NCBI GenBank assembly: GCA_002359215.1
Contig: DEMN01000006.1
Span: 62,001-126,000 of the forward strand
Direction: 5' to 3'
Length of the DNA stretch: 64,000 bases
From: Flavobacteriales bacterium UBA2669
GTDB taxonomy: Bacteria; Bacteroidota; Bacteroidia; Flavobacteriales_E; Vicingaceae
Shown: positions 35,003-44,145 of the stretch, piece after piece
Numbering within the stretch: the stretch's first letter is position 1
Layout of the letters: each line of letters begins with the position of its first letter
The notes under the pieces: model-generated
The model's database searches: none
What the model was told of the DNA's origin: nothing
Seen by the model: only the letters and a program-made list of their open reading frames with translations
Position numbers and translations under genes: made by a program

Positions 35003-35362
35003 ATGCAAAACTTAACGCAAATAGGCAATCAAACATTTTATCATGTTTTATCATCTGAAATAGAAAATTTAGCTATTGAATTGGATAAAACAGCATTAAT
35101 TATTACTCATGAGCTACTTTCAAAAAATATCTCGTGGATAAAAAAACAGTTGAAAACTAAGGTGGTGGAGATATTGGTGGTTGGTAAAATGGTAAATGAT
35201 TTTGTTCCTGAAATTCAGGAGAGGAATGTGCTTTTATTTGCTGTGAATAGTTTTTCAGAAGGTATTCAGTTGGCAGTAAAAAGCCACAGAGTAGTAGATA
35301 ATGTAATTTGTTTTTGCGATGATAAATCGTTAATCGATTTTTCAAATATCAGCGAAGAATAA
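35003..35362 (+). CDS. Small cytosolic protein of unknown function in the dcw operon (Mur-ligase-C-like?)
   Basis: 119 residues, with no signal or membrane helix and no family I can name. From about residue 49 to 115 the order strand-helix-strand-helix-strand resembles the MurD C-terminal domain just upstream: KVVEILVVGKMVNDFVPEI, NVLLFAVNSFSEGIQLAVK, VVDNVICFCDD versus KVKAIICLGVNNEKI, PTIVDTASAKDAVDMAYR, GDTVLLSPACASFD. The catalytic residues and the S/N-rich phosphate contacts are gone. It could be a pseudoenzyme domain with a scaffold role. It sits tightly between murD (13 bp) and ftsW (9 bp), so it is expressed with them. Confidence 0.7.
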   Translation: MQNLTQIGNQTFYHVLSSEIENLAIELDKTALIITHELLSKNISWIKKQLKTKVVEILVVGKMVNDFVPEIQERNVLLFAVNSFSEGIQLAVKSHRVVDNVICFCDDKSLIDFSNISEE

Positions 35363-35371
35363 ACAAAATAA

Positions 35372-36508
35372 ATGAACGTAGTAGATAAATATATTAAAGG
35401 AGATAAGGTAATATGGCTGGTAGTGCTGCTATTATCTATCTTATCTATTTTAGCTGTATATAGTTCTATAGTAACCCTTGCCTATAAGTATAAAGATGGT
35501 GATACTTTTTATTATCTTTTTAAGCATGTAGTGATTTTAGTTATAGGTATTGTGTTGATGGTGTTAGCTCATCAAATTCATTTTAAATACTATTCCCGGT
35601 TATCACAAATAGCACTGATTTTGTCTATTCCTTTGTTGCTATTAACATTAATAACTGGAGCAAATATTAATGAAGCCAGTAGGTGGTTAGTTATTCCTGT
35701 TATTAACCAAACTTTTCAAACATCAGATTTAGCTAAATTGGCTTTAATTATGTATTTAGCTCGTTTTCTATATAAAAATCAAGACTCTGTAAAAACATCT
35801 ACCAAGTCGTTTTATAAAGTAATGTTCCCTGTTTTGGCGGTTTGTGGATTAATATTACCTGCCAACTTTTCTACAGCAGCAATGCTTTTTGTTACCAGTT
35901 TAATAGTAATGTTTGTGGGAGGAGTTAATATTAAATATATTTTTTCATTAGTAGGAATTGGAGTTGCTATGTTAGTAATTATGCTTGCAATTGCTAAGTT
36001 TCAACCCGATTTGTTACCAAGGGCAGATACGTGGGTAAAGAGAATTGAATCTTTTTCTTCTGGTTCTGCTGAAGGAAATTATCAGGCTGACCAAGCTAAA
36101 ATTGCTATTGCTACAGGTTGGCCACCAAAAGGTCCGGGAGGAAGTACACAACGTAATTTTTTACCCCATCCTTACTCAGATTTTATCTATGCTATAATTT
36201 TAGAAGAATATAGTTTAATAGGAGGAGTAGGGGTTATTCTGCTCTATCTGATATTGCTTTTTCGGGGGATAAAAATTGCTCAAAAAGCAGAAACAAGTTT
36301 TGGCTCTTTACTCGCCATAGGCTTATCGTTTAGTTTGGTTTTTCAGGCAATGATAAATATGGCGGTTGCTGTAAATCTTTTCCCGGTAACAGGACAACCA
36401 TTGCCTTTGGTAAGTATGGGGGGGACTTCTATATGGTTTACCTGTTTAGCAATAGGAATTATATTAAGTGTTAGTAAAAGAACAGAAGAGTTAACGATAA
36501 AAAATTAA
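35372..36508 (+). CDS. ftsW: Septal SEDS glycosyltransferase FtsW
   Basis: 378 residues, about ten helices. SEDS-family signatures: YSRLSQIALILSIPLLLLTL, ANINEASRWLVIP (conserved Arg), TSDLAKLALIMYLARFLY, PNFSTAAMLFVTSL-like NFSTAAMLF, PHPYSDFIYAIILEEYSLIG (HxxSDFIF-like loop with the catalytic-side acidic residue) and FPVTGQPLPLVSMGGTS. It polymerises lipid II at the septum together with FtsI. The usual dcw position next to murG is kept. Confidence 0.94.
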   Translation: MNVVDKYIKGDKVIWLVVLLLSILSILAVYSSIVTLAYKYKDGDTFYYLFKHVVILVIGIVLMVLAHQIHFKYYSRLSQIALILSIPLLLLTLITGANINEASRWLVIPVINQTFQTSDLAKLALIMYLARFLYKNQDSVKTSTKSFYKVMFPVLAVCGLILPANFSTAAMLFVTSLIVMFVGGVNIKYIFSLVGIGVAMLVIMLAIAKFQPDLLPRADTWVKRIESFSSGSAEGNYQADQAKIAIATGWPPKGPGGSTQRNFLPHPYSDFIYAIILEEYSLIGGVGVILLYLILLFRGIKIAQKAETSFGSLLAIGLSFSLVFQAMINMAVAVNLFPVTGQPLPLVSMGGTSIWFTCLAIGIILSVSKRTEELTIKN

Positions 36509-36531
36509 CAATTTAAAGCAAACAATAATAC

Positions 36532-37632
36532 ATGAAAACATATAAAATTATAATTAGTGGAGGAGGAACGGGAGGTCATATCTTTCCTGCTATAGCTGTA
36601 GCTAATGCTATAAAAAGTAAGTTCCCTCACACTGAAATTTTATTTGTTGGAGCTGAAGGCAAAATGGAAATGGAAAAAGTTCCTGCAGCAGGCTATGAAA
36701 TTATTGGCTTACCAATTATGGGATTGCAACGCAGACTTACGCTTCAGAATTTAAAGTTTCCTATTATGTTGCTTAAAAGCATGATGAAAGCTAAAAGCAT
36801 TATCAGAGAATTTAAGCCAGATGTAGTTGTAGGTGTAGGAGGTTATGCTAGTGGTCCATTGTTAAGAGCAGCTACCAAAATGGGTATTCCTGCATTAATT
36901 CAAGAGCAAAATTCGTATCCCGGAATTACTAATAAATTATTGGCAACCAAGGTGCAAAAAATTTGTGTAGCCTATCAGGAAATGGAAAGGTTTTTCCCTA
37001 AAGAAAAAATTATTGTAACAGGTAATCCTGTTCGTCAGGATATTAAAAATCTAAGTGCCAAAAGAGAAAGGGGAATAGAATTTTTTGGATTAGATAAAGA
37101 AAAACAAACAGTTTTAGTAATTGGCGGAAGTTTAGGAGCAAGAACCATCAATGAAAGTATAGAAAGCGGATTGGAAAAATTTGCTCAAAAAAATATTCAA
37201 TTGGTTTGGCAAACAGGAAAATGGTATGCAAATAAAGCAGCATTGGTGGTTGAACCTTTTCAAAATAACGGAATAAAAACCATGGCATTTATTTCTAAAA
37301 TGGATTATGCTTATGCTGTGGCAGATGTTGTAATTTCTAGGGCAGGTGCAAGTTCTATTTCCGAATTGTGCATTGCAGCAAAAGCAACTGTTTTTGTTCC
37401 ATCACCAAATGTAGCTGAAGATCATCAAACTAAAAATGCAATGGCGTTGGTAAATCAAAATGCAGCTATTTTGGTTAAAGATGTTGAAGCTAAAGAAAAA
37501 CTGGTTGAACAAACATTGGCATTGGTAAAAGATGAAATGCAAAAAGAAAAATTAAGTGTAAATATTGCCAAAATGGCTTATAACGATTCGGCTGAAATTA
37601 TTGCTGATGAAGTAATGAAATTGATTAAATAA
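36532..37632 (+). CDS. murG: UDP-GlcNAc:lipid I N-acetylglucosaminyltransferase MurG
   Basis: 366 residues, a GT28/GT-B enzyme on the cytosolic face of the inner membrane. Motifs are IISGGGTGGHIFPAIAVANA (lipid-acceptor loop), VGVGGYASGPLLRAA, IQEQNSYPGITNK, TGNPVRQDI, VIGGSLGARTINES, VWQTGKWY and the UDP-GlcNAc site VISRAGASSISELCIAAKA with PSPNVAEDHQTKNA. It makes lipid II from lipid I. Spacing to murC is 4 bp. Confidence 0.95.
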   Translation: MKTYKIIISGGGTGGHIFPAIAVANAIKSKFPHTEILFVGAEGKMEMEKVPAAGYEIIGLPIMGLQRRLTLQNLKFPIMLLKSMMKAKSIIREFKPDVVVGVGGYASGPLLRAATKMGIPALIQEQNSYPGITNKLLATKVQKICVAYQEMERFFPKEKIIVTGNPVRQDIKNLSAKRERGIEFFGLDKEKQTVLVIGGSLGARTINESIESGLEKFAQKNIQLVWQTGKWYANKAALVVEPFQNNGIKTMAFISKMDYAYAVADVVISRAGASSISELCIAAKATVFVPSPNVAEDHQTKNAMALVNQNAAILVKDVEAKEKLVEQTLALVKDEMQKEKLSVNIAKMAYNDSAEIIADEVMKLIK

Positions 37633-37636
37633 TTAA

Positions 37637-39028
37637 ATGAACATTAATAGCATCCATACAGTTTATTTTTTAGGTGTCGGAGGTATTGGTATGAGTGCTT
37701 TGGCGAGGTACTTCCTAATTAAAGGCTGTAAGGTTTATGGTTATGATAAAACAAAAACAAGCCTTACAGAGGAATTAGAAGCAGAAGGAATAGTTGTTCA
37801 TTATGAAGAAAATGAGGCTTCAATTCCAAATGTGGTAAAAAACAATGAAGAAGAAACTTTGGTGGTTTACACACCTGCTATTCCTAAAGATAATAAGGAA
37901 TGGGTTTATTTACAGCAAACAAGAATTAAGTTGTATAAACGTTCAGAAGTGTTGGGGTTAATTTCTCAAGAATATTTTACCATTGCTGTTGCGGGAACAC
38001 ATGGGAAAACCACAACATCTTCTATGATAGCTCATGTGTTGAATGAATGTGGAGTAAAATGTAATGCTTTTTTAGGTGGAATTAGTTTGAACTTTAACTC
38101 TAATTTGTTACTTAATGAAGATGCTAAATTTGTTGTTGTTGAAGCAGATGAGTTTGATAGGTCTTTTCTTACTTTAAAACCTAATATTGCAATTGTAACT
38201 TCTTTAGATGCTGATCATTTAGATATTTATGAAAATAAAAATGAGATGCATAATGCTTACAAAGCTTTTGTGGAAAAGATAAATCCCACAGGAACCTTAA
38301 TAACCAAACAAACCTATTTAACTATTCTGCAATCCAACAATAAACTAAATACACTTACTTACTCTATAGAAAGAAAGGCTGATTACGCTTTGAAAAGCAA
38401 AAAAGTAGAAGACGGTAATTTTTTAATTGAGGTAGAAACACCAACTGATGTACTTCAAAATATGGTGATTGGGTTACCCGGAATTCATAACATAGAAAAT
38501 GGATTGGCAGCATTTGTTGTGGCAGATTTATTAAAGATAGATAGAGAAAGAATTAAAGCCGCATTAAAATCTTATAAAGGAGTAAAACGCAGGTTTGAAT
38601 TTCATATAAAAACCAACGACCTTGTTTATATAGATGATTATGCACATCATCCAACAGAATTAACTTTTGCAATTTCGTCTATTAAGGAGTTATATCCTAA
38701 TAAAAAAATTACAGGTGTTTTTCAGCCGCATTTATACAGTAGAACAAGAGATTTTGCTGATGAATTTGCCGAAAGTTTGTCTTTATTAGATGAGTTGATT
38801 TTACTTGATATTTACCCTGCAAGAGAATTGCCAATAGAAGGTGTTAGCTCTGCAATGTTATTAGAAAAAGTAACCATTCAACATAAAAAACTATTACAAA
38901 AAGAAGAAGTGCTAAGTTATTTTAAAGCGAATCAGCCTGAAGTGTTGATCACGCTTGGGGCGGGAGATATAGATACGCTAGTTCAGCCATTAAAAACAAT
39001 GTTGAATGCAAAAGCAGTAAATTATTAA
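37637..39028 (+). CDS. murC: UDP-MurNAc:L-Ala ligase MurC
   Basis: 463 residues. It has an N-terminal Rossmann UDP site (YFLGVGGIGMSALARYF), P-loop VAGTHGKTTTSSMIAH, the AFLGGISLNFNSN and VVEADEFDRSFLTL segments, TSLDADHLDIYE, and a C-terminal domain with YIDDYAHHPTELTFAI, GVFQPHLYSRTRDF and TLGAGDID. It starts the cytosolic peptide assembly by adding L-Ala. Its stop TAA shares one base with the ftsQ ATG (TAATG). Confidence 0.95.
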   Translation: MNINSIHTVYFLGVGGIGMSALARYFLIKGCKVYGYDKTKTSLTEELEAEGIVVHYEENEASIPNVVKNNEEETLVVYTPAIPKDNKEWVYLQQTRIKLYKRSEVLGLISQEYFTIAVAGTHGKTTTSSMIAHVLNECGVKCNAFLGGISLNFNSNLLLNEDAKFVVVEADEFDRSFLTLKPNIAIVTSLDADHLDIYENKNEMHNAYKAFVEKINPTGTLITKQTYLTILQSNNKLNTLTYSIERKADYALKSKKVEDGNFLIEVETPTDVLQNMVIGLPGIHNIENGLAAFVVADLLKIDRERIKAALKSYKGVKRRFEFHIKTNDLVYIDDYAHHPTELTFAISSIKELYPNKKITGVFQPHLYSRTRDFADEFAESLSLLDELILLDIYPARELPIEGVSSAMLLEKVTIQHKKLLQKEEVLSYFKANQPEVLITLGAGDIDTLVQPLKTMLNAKAVNY

Positions 39029-39816
39029 TGAAAGAAATAATAAACATATCATTATGGATAATTGCATTGGTTTTAATCATTGTAGGATTAAGTTTTGCCA
39101 ATAAAAATAAGTTGTATATGCAGCTTTCTAAGCCTGTTATTGATATAGATTATAATTCTGAAAATAGATTCATTGACGAGACAGATGTGTTGAAAGAAAT
39201 CATCCATAATCCGCAGGATACCAGTAAATATTTATATGCCTTTGATGTAACAACAATTGAAGAACGTTTAAAAAATAATTTTGCTATAAAAGATGCCCAA
39301 GTATATAAAACAGTAGATGGTAAAATTGTAGCATGGGTAAAACAAAATAGACCAATTGCAAGGGTAATAAACCATAAAAATGAAAGTTTTTATATGGATG
39401 AAGATGGATATTTAATGTCGCTTTCAGAAAAATACACAGCTCGTTTGTTGGTTATTAATGGCAATGTTAAATCTTCTTATAATCAATATTATAAGAAAAA
39501 TTTAAGTCAATTAGATGATAGCTTGGCAACTAAAACCATTATTGATGAACTATATCAATTGGCTCAACTTATTGATAACTCTGAGTTTTGGAAAGCGCAA
39601 ATTGAACAAGTGTATGTTAATAAAGAATTGGAGATTGAACTAATACCAAAAGTAGGAAATCATATAATTGTATTGGGAAAACCTGAACATATGGAAGCAA
39701 AACTTAATAAGTTATATTATTTCTACAGAGAAGGTTTGAGTAAAACTGGTTGGAATGAATATTCAGAAATTAACTTAAGTTTTAATAACCAAATCGTTTG
39801 TAAAAAAAATTATTAG
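39028..39816 (+). CDS. ftsQ: Cell division protein FtsQ
   Basis: 262 residues with one N-terminal membrane helix (about 5-25) and a periplasmic part. The POTRA-like segment at about 40-110 (FIDETDVLKEIIHNPQD, TTIEERLKNNFAIKDAQVYK, GKIVAWVKQNRPIARVI) is followed by the FtsQ beta domain (NESFYMDEDGYLMSLSEKYT, IEQVYVNKELEIELIPKVGN). FtsQ recruits FtsL and FtsB in the divisome. The sequence is divergent, but topology, POTRA pattern and position before ftsA make the call secure. Confidence 0.92.
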   Translation: MKEIINISLWIIALVLIIVGLSFANKNKLYMQLSKPVIDIDYNSENRFIDETDVLKEIIHNPQDTSKYLYAFDVTTIEERLKNNFAIKDAQVYKTVDGKIVAWVKQNRPIARVINHKNESFYMDEDGYLMSLSEKYTARLLVINGNVKSSYNQYYKKNLSQLDDSLATKTIIDELYQLAQLIDNSEFWKAQIEQVYVNKELEIELIPKVGNHIIVLGKPEHMEAKLNKLYYFYREGLSKTGWNEYSEINLSFNNQIVCKKNY

Positions 39817-39820
39817 TAAC

Positions 39821-41095
39821 ATGGAGGAAGAAAAATCAGAAATTATTGTTGGTTTAGATATTGGAACAACCAAAATAGTAGCCATAGTAGGAAGAAAAAA
39901 TGAACACGGTAAAATTGAGATACTTGGAATGGGTAAATCTGATTCTATTGGTGTTTCTAGAGGAATGGTTTCTAATATCGACAAAACGGTTGAATCAATT
40001 AGACTAGCAGTAGAACAGGCTGAATTAAAATCTGGTGTTGACATTAAAGTAGTTAATGTTGGTATTGCCGGTCAGCATATAAAAAGTTTACAACACAGGG
40101 GGATTAAAGTTAGACATAGCGTTGAAGATGAAATCAGCCAGTTAGATATCAATTCTTTAATTGATGATATGTATAAGTTGGTAATGTTGCCGGGAGAGGA
40201 AATTATTCATGTTCTTCCTCAGGAATATATTGTTGATAATGAGCAAGGTATTAAAGATCCGATTGGGATGGCAGGAGTAAGATTAGAGGCAAACTTCCAT
40301 ATTATTACAGGGTTAGTTGGAGCGATTAAAAATATACATAAATGCGTTCATAAAGCTAATTTAAATGTTGATGATTTAATTTTAGAACCATTAGCATCAT
40401 CCGAAGCAGTATTAAGTGCTGAGGAAAAAGAAGCAGGAGTGGCATTGGTAGATATAGGTGGTGGAACAACAGATATAGCTATTTTTCAAGATGGTATAAT
40501 CAGGCACACAGCAGTAATTCCTTTTGGAGGTAACATTGTTACTGAAGATATTAAAGAAGGATGTAGCATTATTAAAGACCATGCAGAAAAACTGAAGATT
40601 AAATTTGGTTCTGCTTTAGCTAGTGAAAGTAATGATAAAGTAAAGGTTTCTATTCCTGGTTTAAGAGGAAGACCAGCCAAAGAAATTTACATTAAGACCT
40701 TGGCAAATATTATACAAGCCAGAATGGAAGAAATAATCGAACATATTCATTACGAAATAAAAAATTCAGGATATGAGAATAAACTTATTTGTGGAATAGT
40801 GGTTACGGGCGGTGGAGCTCAGTTAAAACATATTACACAATTAATGGAATATGTTACAGGAATGGACACAAGAATTGGCTACCCTAATGAACATTTAGCA
40901 CCAAATAATGCCAATGAAATTACTAGTCCTATGTATGCAACAAGTGTAGGTCTTGTGATTAAAGGATTTGAAGCAATTAACAAAAATAAAGATACCAGAG
41001 ATGAAATTGTTGGACATTCTGACAATAAGAAAAGTGGATTTTTTGATAGACTACTTCATGCAGGACATAAGTTTTTAGAAGATAGCGAAAAATAA
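39821..41095 (+). CDS. ftsA: Cell division protein FtsA
   Basis: 424 residues, an actin-like ATPase that tethers FtsZ to the membrane. Phosphate-1 GLDIGTTKIVAIVG, the SHS2/1C domain at about 85-165, phosphate-2 ALVDIGGGTTDIAIFQDG, adenosine-site GIVVTGGGAQLKHI. The C-terminal amphipathic helix KSGFFDRLLHAGHKFLED is the membrane-targeting sequence. It lies 4 bp after ftsQ and 53 bp before ftsZ. Confidence 0.95.
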   Translation: MEEEKSEIIVGLDIGTTKIVAIVGRKNEHGKIEILGMGKSDSIGVSRGMVSNIDKTVESIRLAVEQAELKSGVDIKVVNVGIAGQHIKSLQHRGIKVRHSVEDEISQLDINSLIDDMYKLVMLPGEEIIHVLPQEYIVDNEQGIKDPIGMAGVRLEANFHIITGLVGAIKNIHKCVHKANLNVDDLILEPLASSEAVLSAEEKEAGVALVDIGGGTTDIAIFQDGIIRHTAVIPFGGNIVTEDIKEGCSIIKDHAEKLKIKFGSALASESNDKVKVSIPGLRGRPAKEIYIKTLANIIQARMEEIIEHIHYEIKNSGYENKLICGIVVTGGGAQLKHITQLMEYVTGMDTRIGYPNEHLAPNNANEITSPMYATSVGLVIKGFEAINKNKDTRDEIVGHSDNKKSGFFDRLLHAGHKFLEDSEK

Positions 41096-41148
41096 GATAA
41101 AAGATAACAAGAATAACATTAAGAATAATAAACTAAAACCTCAATATT

Positions 41149-42882
41149 ATGAAATTCAATTTGCCAAAAGACCAAGCATCAATTATTAAAGTAATAGGCG
41201 TTGGAGGCGGTGGAAGCAACGCTGTAAACCACATGTACAATCAGGGGATTACAGGTGTAGATTTCATCATTTGCAATACAGATGCACAAGCGTTAGAATT
41301 AAGTCCTATTCCAAATAAAATTCAGTTGGGAACTACGCTAACAGAAGGTTTAGGAGCAGGAGCAAACCCTGAAGTTGGTAAAAATGCAGCAATTGAAGAT
41401 ATTGATAATATTAAAAAGATATTAGAAAACAACACTAAAATGGTTTTCATAACTGCCGGAATGGGTGGTGGTACAGGAACAGGAGCAGCTCCGGTAATTG
41501 CTAAAGTTGCCAGAGAAATGGGCATTTTAACGGTTGGGATTGTTACTATTCCTTTTAGTTTTGAAGGAAGAAGAAGAAAACAACAAGCAGAAGAAGGTTT
41601 AGAGCAATTACGTCAGAATGTAGATACTTTGCTAATCATTAATAATGATAAGTTGAGAATGATGCATGGAAACCTTAAAATGGGAGAAGCTTTTTCTAAA
41701 GCAGATGATATTTTAACAGTTGCAGCTAAAGGAATCGCAGAAATTATTACCGTAGCAGGTTATATCAATGTGGATTTTGAAGATGTTAAAACGGTAATGA
41801 AAGATGGTGGGACAGCAATAATGGGTTCCGCAACTGCTGAAGGGGAAAATAGAGCTATTGAGGCGGTTACGAGAGCAATATCTTCTCCATTATTAAATGA
41901 TAACGAAATTGAAGGAGCAAATTACATCTTGTTAAATATTACCTCTGGAGAAGATGAAATTACAATGGATGAAATTGATGATATTACTGATTATATCCAA
42001 AATGAAGCAGGATATACTGCTGAGTTAATTTGGGGTAATGGATTGGATGAGTCGTTGGGTAATAAAGTTTCTGTAACAGTTATCGCTACGGGTTTTGGTA
42101 AAAAAGAATTAGGAAAAATAGATGACCTTAATAAATCAGAAGGACATTTAGTACATACTTTAGATACGGATGATGACAGTCCGGTAAATGAAGTTACATC
42201 TGAAATAACAGATAATATTACTGAAAATGAAAATAATGAGCCTTATATAAGTTCTTCAAGTCAGTCTGTATTTGAGTTTAATGACGTTTTTTCAGAAGAA
42301 GCAAATGAAATAGTGTTAGAAGAAAATGAGGAAGATGCAATAGTATTCGGGTTAGATGATGATGTAGAAGAGATTGAAGAAAAACAGTCTATCATGATGG
42401 AGGAGCAGGAAAATCGAGAACCCCAAGAAGTAGAGAAAGAAGATAATGACTTTTTTGTGTCGGAAAGTAATAACATAGAAGCAGAACAAGATGGAAATAG
42501 CATCGTTTGGAATTTGAACGATGATGTGGATGCAGATGTAAATGAAACCAAACAAACTACTACTTTTTCTGGAGAACAACATTTAGAAGAAGAGGAAGAA
42601 AAATCTTCCTTAGTTTATTCAGCTAAAATTCCTGATGAAGATCAGCTGAAAAGAAATAACGAAAGAATTATGCGTATTAGAGAATTAGGTATGAAAATGA
42701 AAACTTCGTCTGGATTATCTGAATTAGAAAAAGAACCTGCGTATAAAAGAAGAAAAATCAATTTAAAAGATACGCCTCATTCGTCAGAAAGCTCTGTATC
42801 TAGATTTACTTTGTCTGATGATGATGAAGGTAAACCTAAATTAAAAGATGGAAATTCTTTCTTACATGATAATGTGGACTAA
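41149..42882 (+). CDS. ftsZ: Cell division GTPase FtsZ with long acidic C-terminal linker
   Basis: 577 residues against about 380-400 in E. coli. The tubulin-like GTPase core fills about 1-320: IGVGGGGSNAVNHM, the tubulin signature FITAGMGGGTGTGAAPVIAK, and the T7-loop region with NVDFEDVKTVM. Residues about 320-490 are an acidic, probably disordered linker rich in Glu, Asp and Asn. The last 85 residues are conserved in the phylum (EDQLKRNNERIMRIRELGMK, EPAYKRRKINL, HSSESSVSRFTLSDD, NSFLHDNVD) and should bind FtsA and other partners. This is much longer than the short C-terminal peptide of Proteobacteria. Confidence 0.96.
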   Translation: MKFNLPKDQASIIKVIGVGGGGSNAVNHMYNQGITGVDFIICNTDAQALELSPIPNKIQLGTTLTEGLGAGANPEVGKNAAIEDIDNIKKILENNTKMVFITAGMGGGTGTGAAPVIAKVAREMGILTVGIVTIPFSFEGRRRKQQAEEGLEQLRQNVDTLLIINNDKLRMMHGNLKMGEAFSKADDILTVAAKGIAEIITVAGYINVDFEDVKTVMKDGGTAIMGSATAEGENRAIEAVTRAISSPLLNDNEIEGANYILLNITSGEDEITMDEIDDITDYIQNEAGYTAELIWGNGLDESLGNKVSVTVIATGFGKKELGKIDDLNKSEGHLVHTLDTDDDSPVNEVTSEITDNITENENNEPYISSSSQSVFEFNDVFSEEANEIVLEENEEDAIVFGLDDDVEEIEEKQSIMMEEQENREPQEVEKEDNDFFVSESNNIEAEQDGNSIVWNLNDDVDADVNETKQTTTFSGEQHLEEEEEKSSLVYSAKIPDEDQLKRNNERIMRIRELGMKMKTSSGLSELEKEPAYKRRKINLKDTPHSSESSVSRFTLSDDDEGKPKLKDGNSFLHDNVD

Positions 42883-42960
42883 GTTAATTTGACTGCATGT
42901 TTGAAGTTGAACCAGACAACTGTGAACTGACAACAGAAAGACTGTGAATTTATCATTAAA

Positions 42961-42991
42961 CTCATAAACTTATAACCCCCATAAACTAACT
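42961..42991 (+). repeat. Intergenic word repeat before yqeY
   Basis: AAACTTATAACC (42966-42977) and ATAAACTAAC (42981-42990) repeat the words found before the transporter gene at 10002-10035, at nearly the same distance from the start codon. Confidence 0.6.
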
Positions 42992-43441
42992 ATGAACTTA
43001 ACAGAACAAATAAATCAAGATATAAAACAAGCTATGTTGGCTAAAGACAAAGCTAAACTAGAAGCATTAAGAGCGGTAAAAGCTGCGTTGTTACTTGAAG
43101 CTTCAAAAGATGGTAGTGGTGAAGTAACCGATGAAGCTGGTTTAGCGATTTTGAAAAAATTAGTAAAGCAACGTAAAGATGCTGCTACTATTTATCACGA
43201 GCAAAACAGGCCTGATTTAGCTAAAGATGAAGAATTTCAGATAGAGATTCTAAGTGTTTATTTGCCCGAACAAATGGGAGAGGAAGAGGTAAGGAAGATT
43301 GTTAAAGACACTATTACTCAACTAGGAGCATCTTCTGCTGCAGATATGGGTAAAGTAATGGGGCCAATTATGGGTAAACTTAATGGAAAAGCAGATGGAA
43401 AATTAATTTCTACTATTGTTAAAGAAGAGTTGTCTAATTAA
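42992..43441 (+). CDS. GatB/YqeY domain protein
   Basis: 149 residues, a stand-alone YqeY domain: TEQINQDIKQAMLAKDKAKL, EALRAVKAALL, LAILKKLVKQRKDAATIYHE, LPEQMGEEEVRKIV and DMGKVMGPIMGKLNGKADGK. The family is all-helical and related to the tRNA-binding tail of the amidotransferase subunit GatB, but it has no amidotransferase domain. It may assist tRNA-dependent amidation, which is unproven. It often follows ftsZ in Bacteroidota. A strong terminator follows, closing the dcw operon. Confidence 0.92.
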   Translation: MNLTEQINQDIKQAMLAKDKAKLEALRAVKAALLLEASKDGSGEVTDEAGLAILKKLVKQRKDAATIYHEQNRPDLAKDEEFQIEILSVYLPEQMGEEEVRKIVKDTITQLGASSAADMGKVMGPIMGKLNGKADGKLISTIVKEELSN

Positions 43442-43464
43442 CTCATACAATTTATTAAATATTG

Positions 43465-43498
43465 GAAAAGCCCCATAAATGCATTTGTGGGGCTTTTT
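43465..43498 (+). terminator. Intrinsic terminator at the end of the dcw operon
   Basis: AAAAGCCCCA (43466-43475) and TGGGGCTTTT (43488-43497) pair across a 12-nt loop, with a T5 tail. Beyond it, 43499-43752 shows only the -7 box listed next. Confidence 0.85.
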
Positions 43499-43536
43499 GT
43501 TGTTATTATTTTAATCCTAAAAAATTAACATAAGCA

Positions 43537-43544
43537 TAACTTTG
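43537..43544 (+). promoter_or_regulatory. Candidate -7 element TAACTTTG with a 200-nt leader
   Basis: A perfect TAnnTTTG in the 311-bp gap between yqeY and the next gene. The implied leader to ATG 43753 is about 200 nt. I see no strong hairpin or known riboswitch in it. Confidence 0.35.
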
Positions 43545-43752
43545 TGTTAAAAAACATAAAATAATGATTATTTTTTGTTAAATTTATGATTGTAAATAGG
43601 TAGTGCTAAGATGTGATTAGTTAGGTTTTTGAAATGTCAGTGTGTTAATGGTATTGATGGTTAATAAGTTAGTCATTTGACGTATGAAAAGACAAAATTA
43701 TTTATTATTTAATACATTATTTCAATCCTAAAAATTGAAAAATATAAAAACG

Positions 43753-44127
43753 ATGAAAATAAAAAGTTTTTTAAAATTTAGTTTTATTTCTACATTAATG
43801 TTAGGAATTTTTGTTGGTGTTTCTGCACAAAATACAAATAAAGACAATGGAGCTAAGTCCTTATTTAATCGAGCAGAAGTTGGCTCAATGTTAACTATTT
43901 TGACTGATGTTACTGCTTATGATGAAAATACAATAGGAGCATTAAAAGATGATTTGTCTAATTATCATGAAAAAATAGTGATGATAGCTATAGATGAAAA
44001 AAGTAAAATATTAAAAATTACCTATACAGAACACATGCTAGTTGAAGATTTACAAAAAATATTTAATAAGCATAGCGTAACTTATAAACCTGTTAGAAAA
44101 CCCAATATCCAATTTGAACAGGAATAG
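43753..44127 (+). CDS. Small secreted protein of unknown function
   Basis: 124 residues from ATG 43753 (the frame is open from TTG 43735). The signal peptide is KIKSFLKFSFISTLMLGIFVGVSAQ. The mature part of about 98 residues has a two-layer pattern (LFNRAEVGSMLTILTDVTAY, DDLSNYHEKIVMIAIDEKSK, ILKITYTEHMLVEDLQKIFN), reminiscent of a ferredoxin-like or heavy-metal-associated fold but without metal Cys. No family recognised. It lies 18 bp before the large T9SS protein gene, so the two are probably an operon. Confidence 0.72.
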   Translation: MKIKSFLKFSFISTLMLGIFVGVSAQNTNKDNGAKSLFNRAEVGSMLTILTDVTAYDENTIGALKDDLSNYHEKIVMIAIDEKSKILKITYTEHMLVEDLQKIFNKHSVTYKPVRKPNIQFEQE

Positions 44128-44145
44128 TTTAAATAATTTATTAGA

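Noticed and set aside
42261..42582. Two open frames on the minus strand opposite ftsZ
   Set aside because: They are Ser/Phe-rich mirror frames of the acidic linker, lack promoters and lie inside a certain gene.
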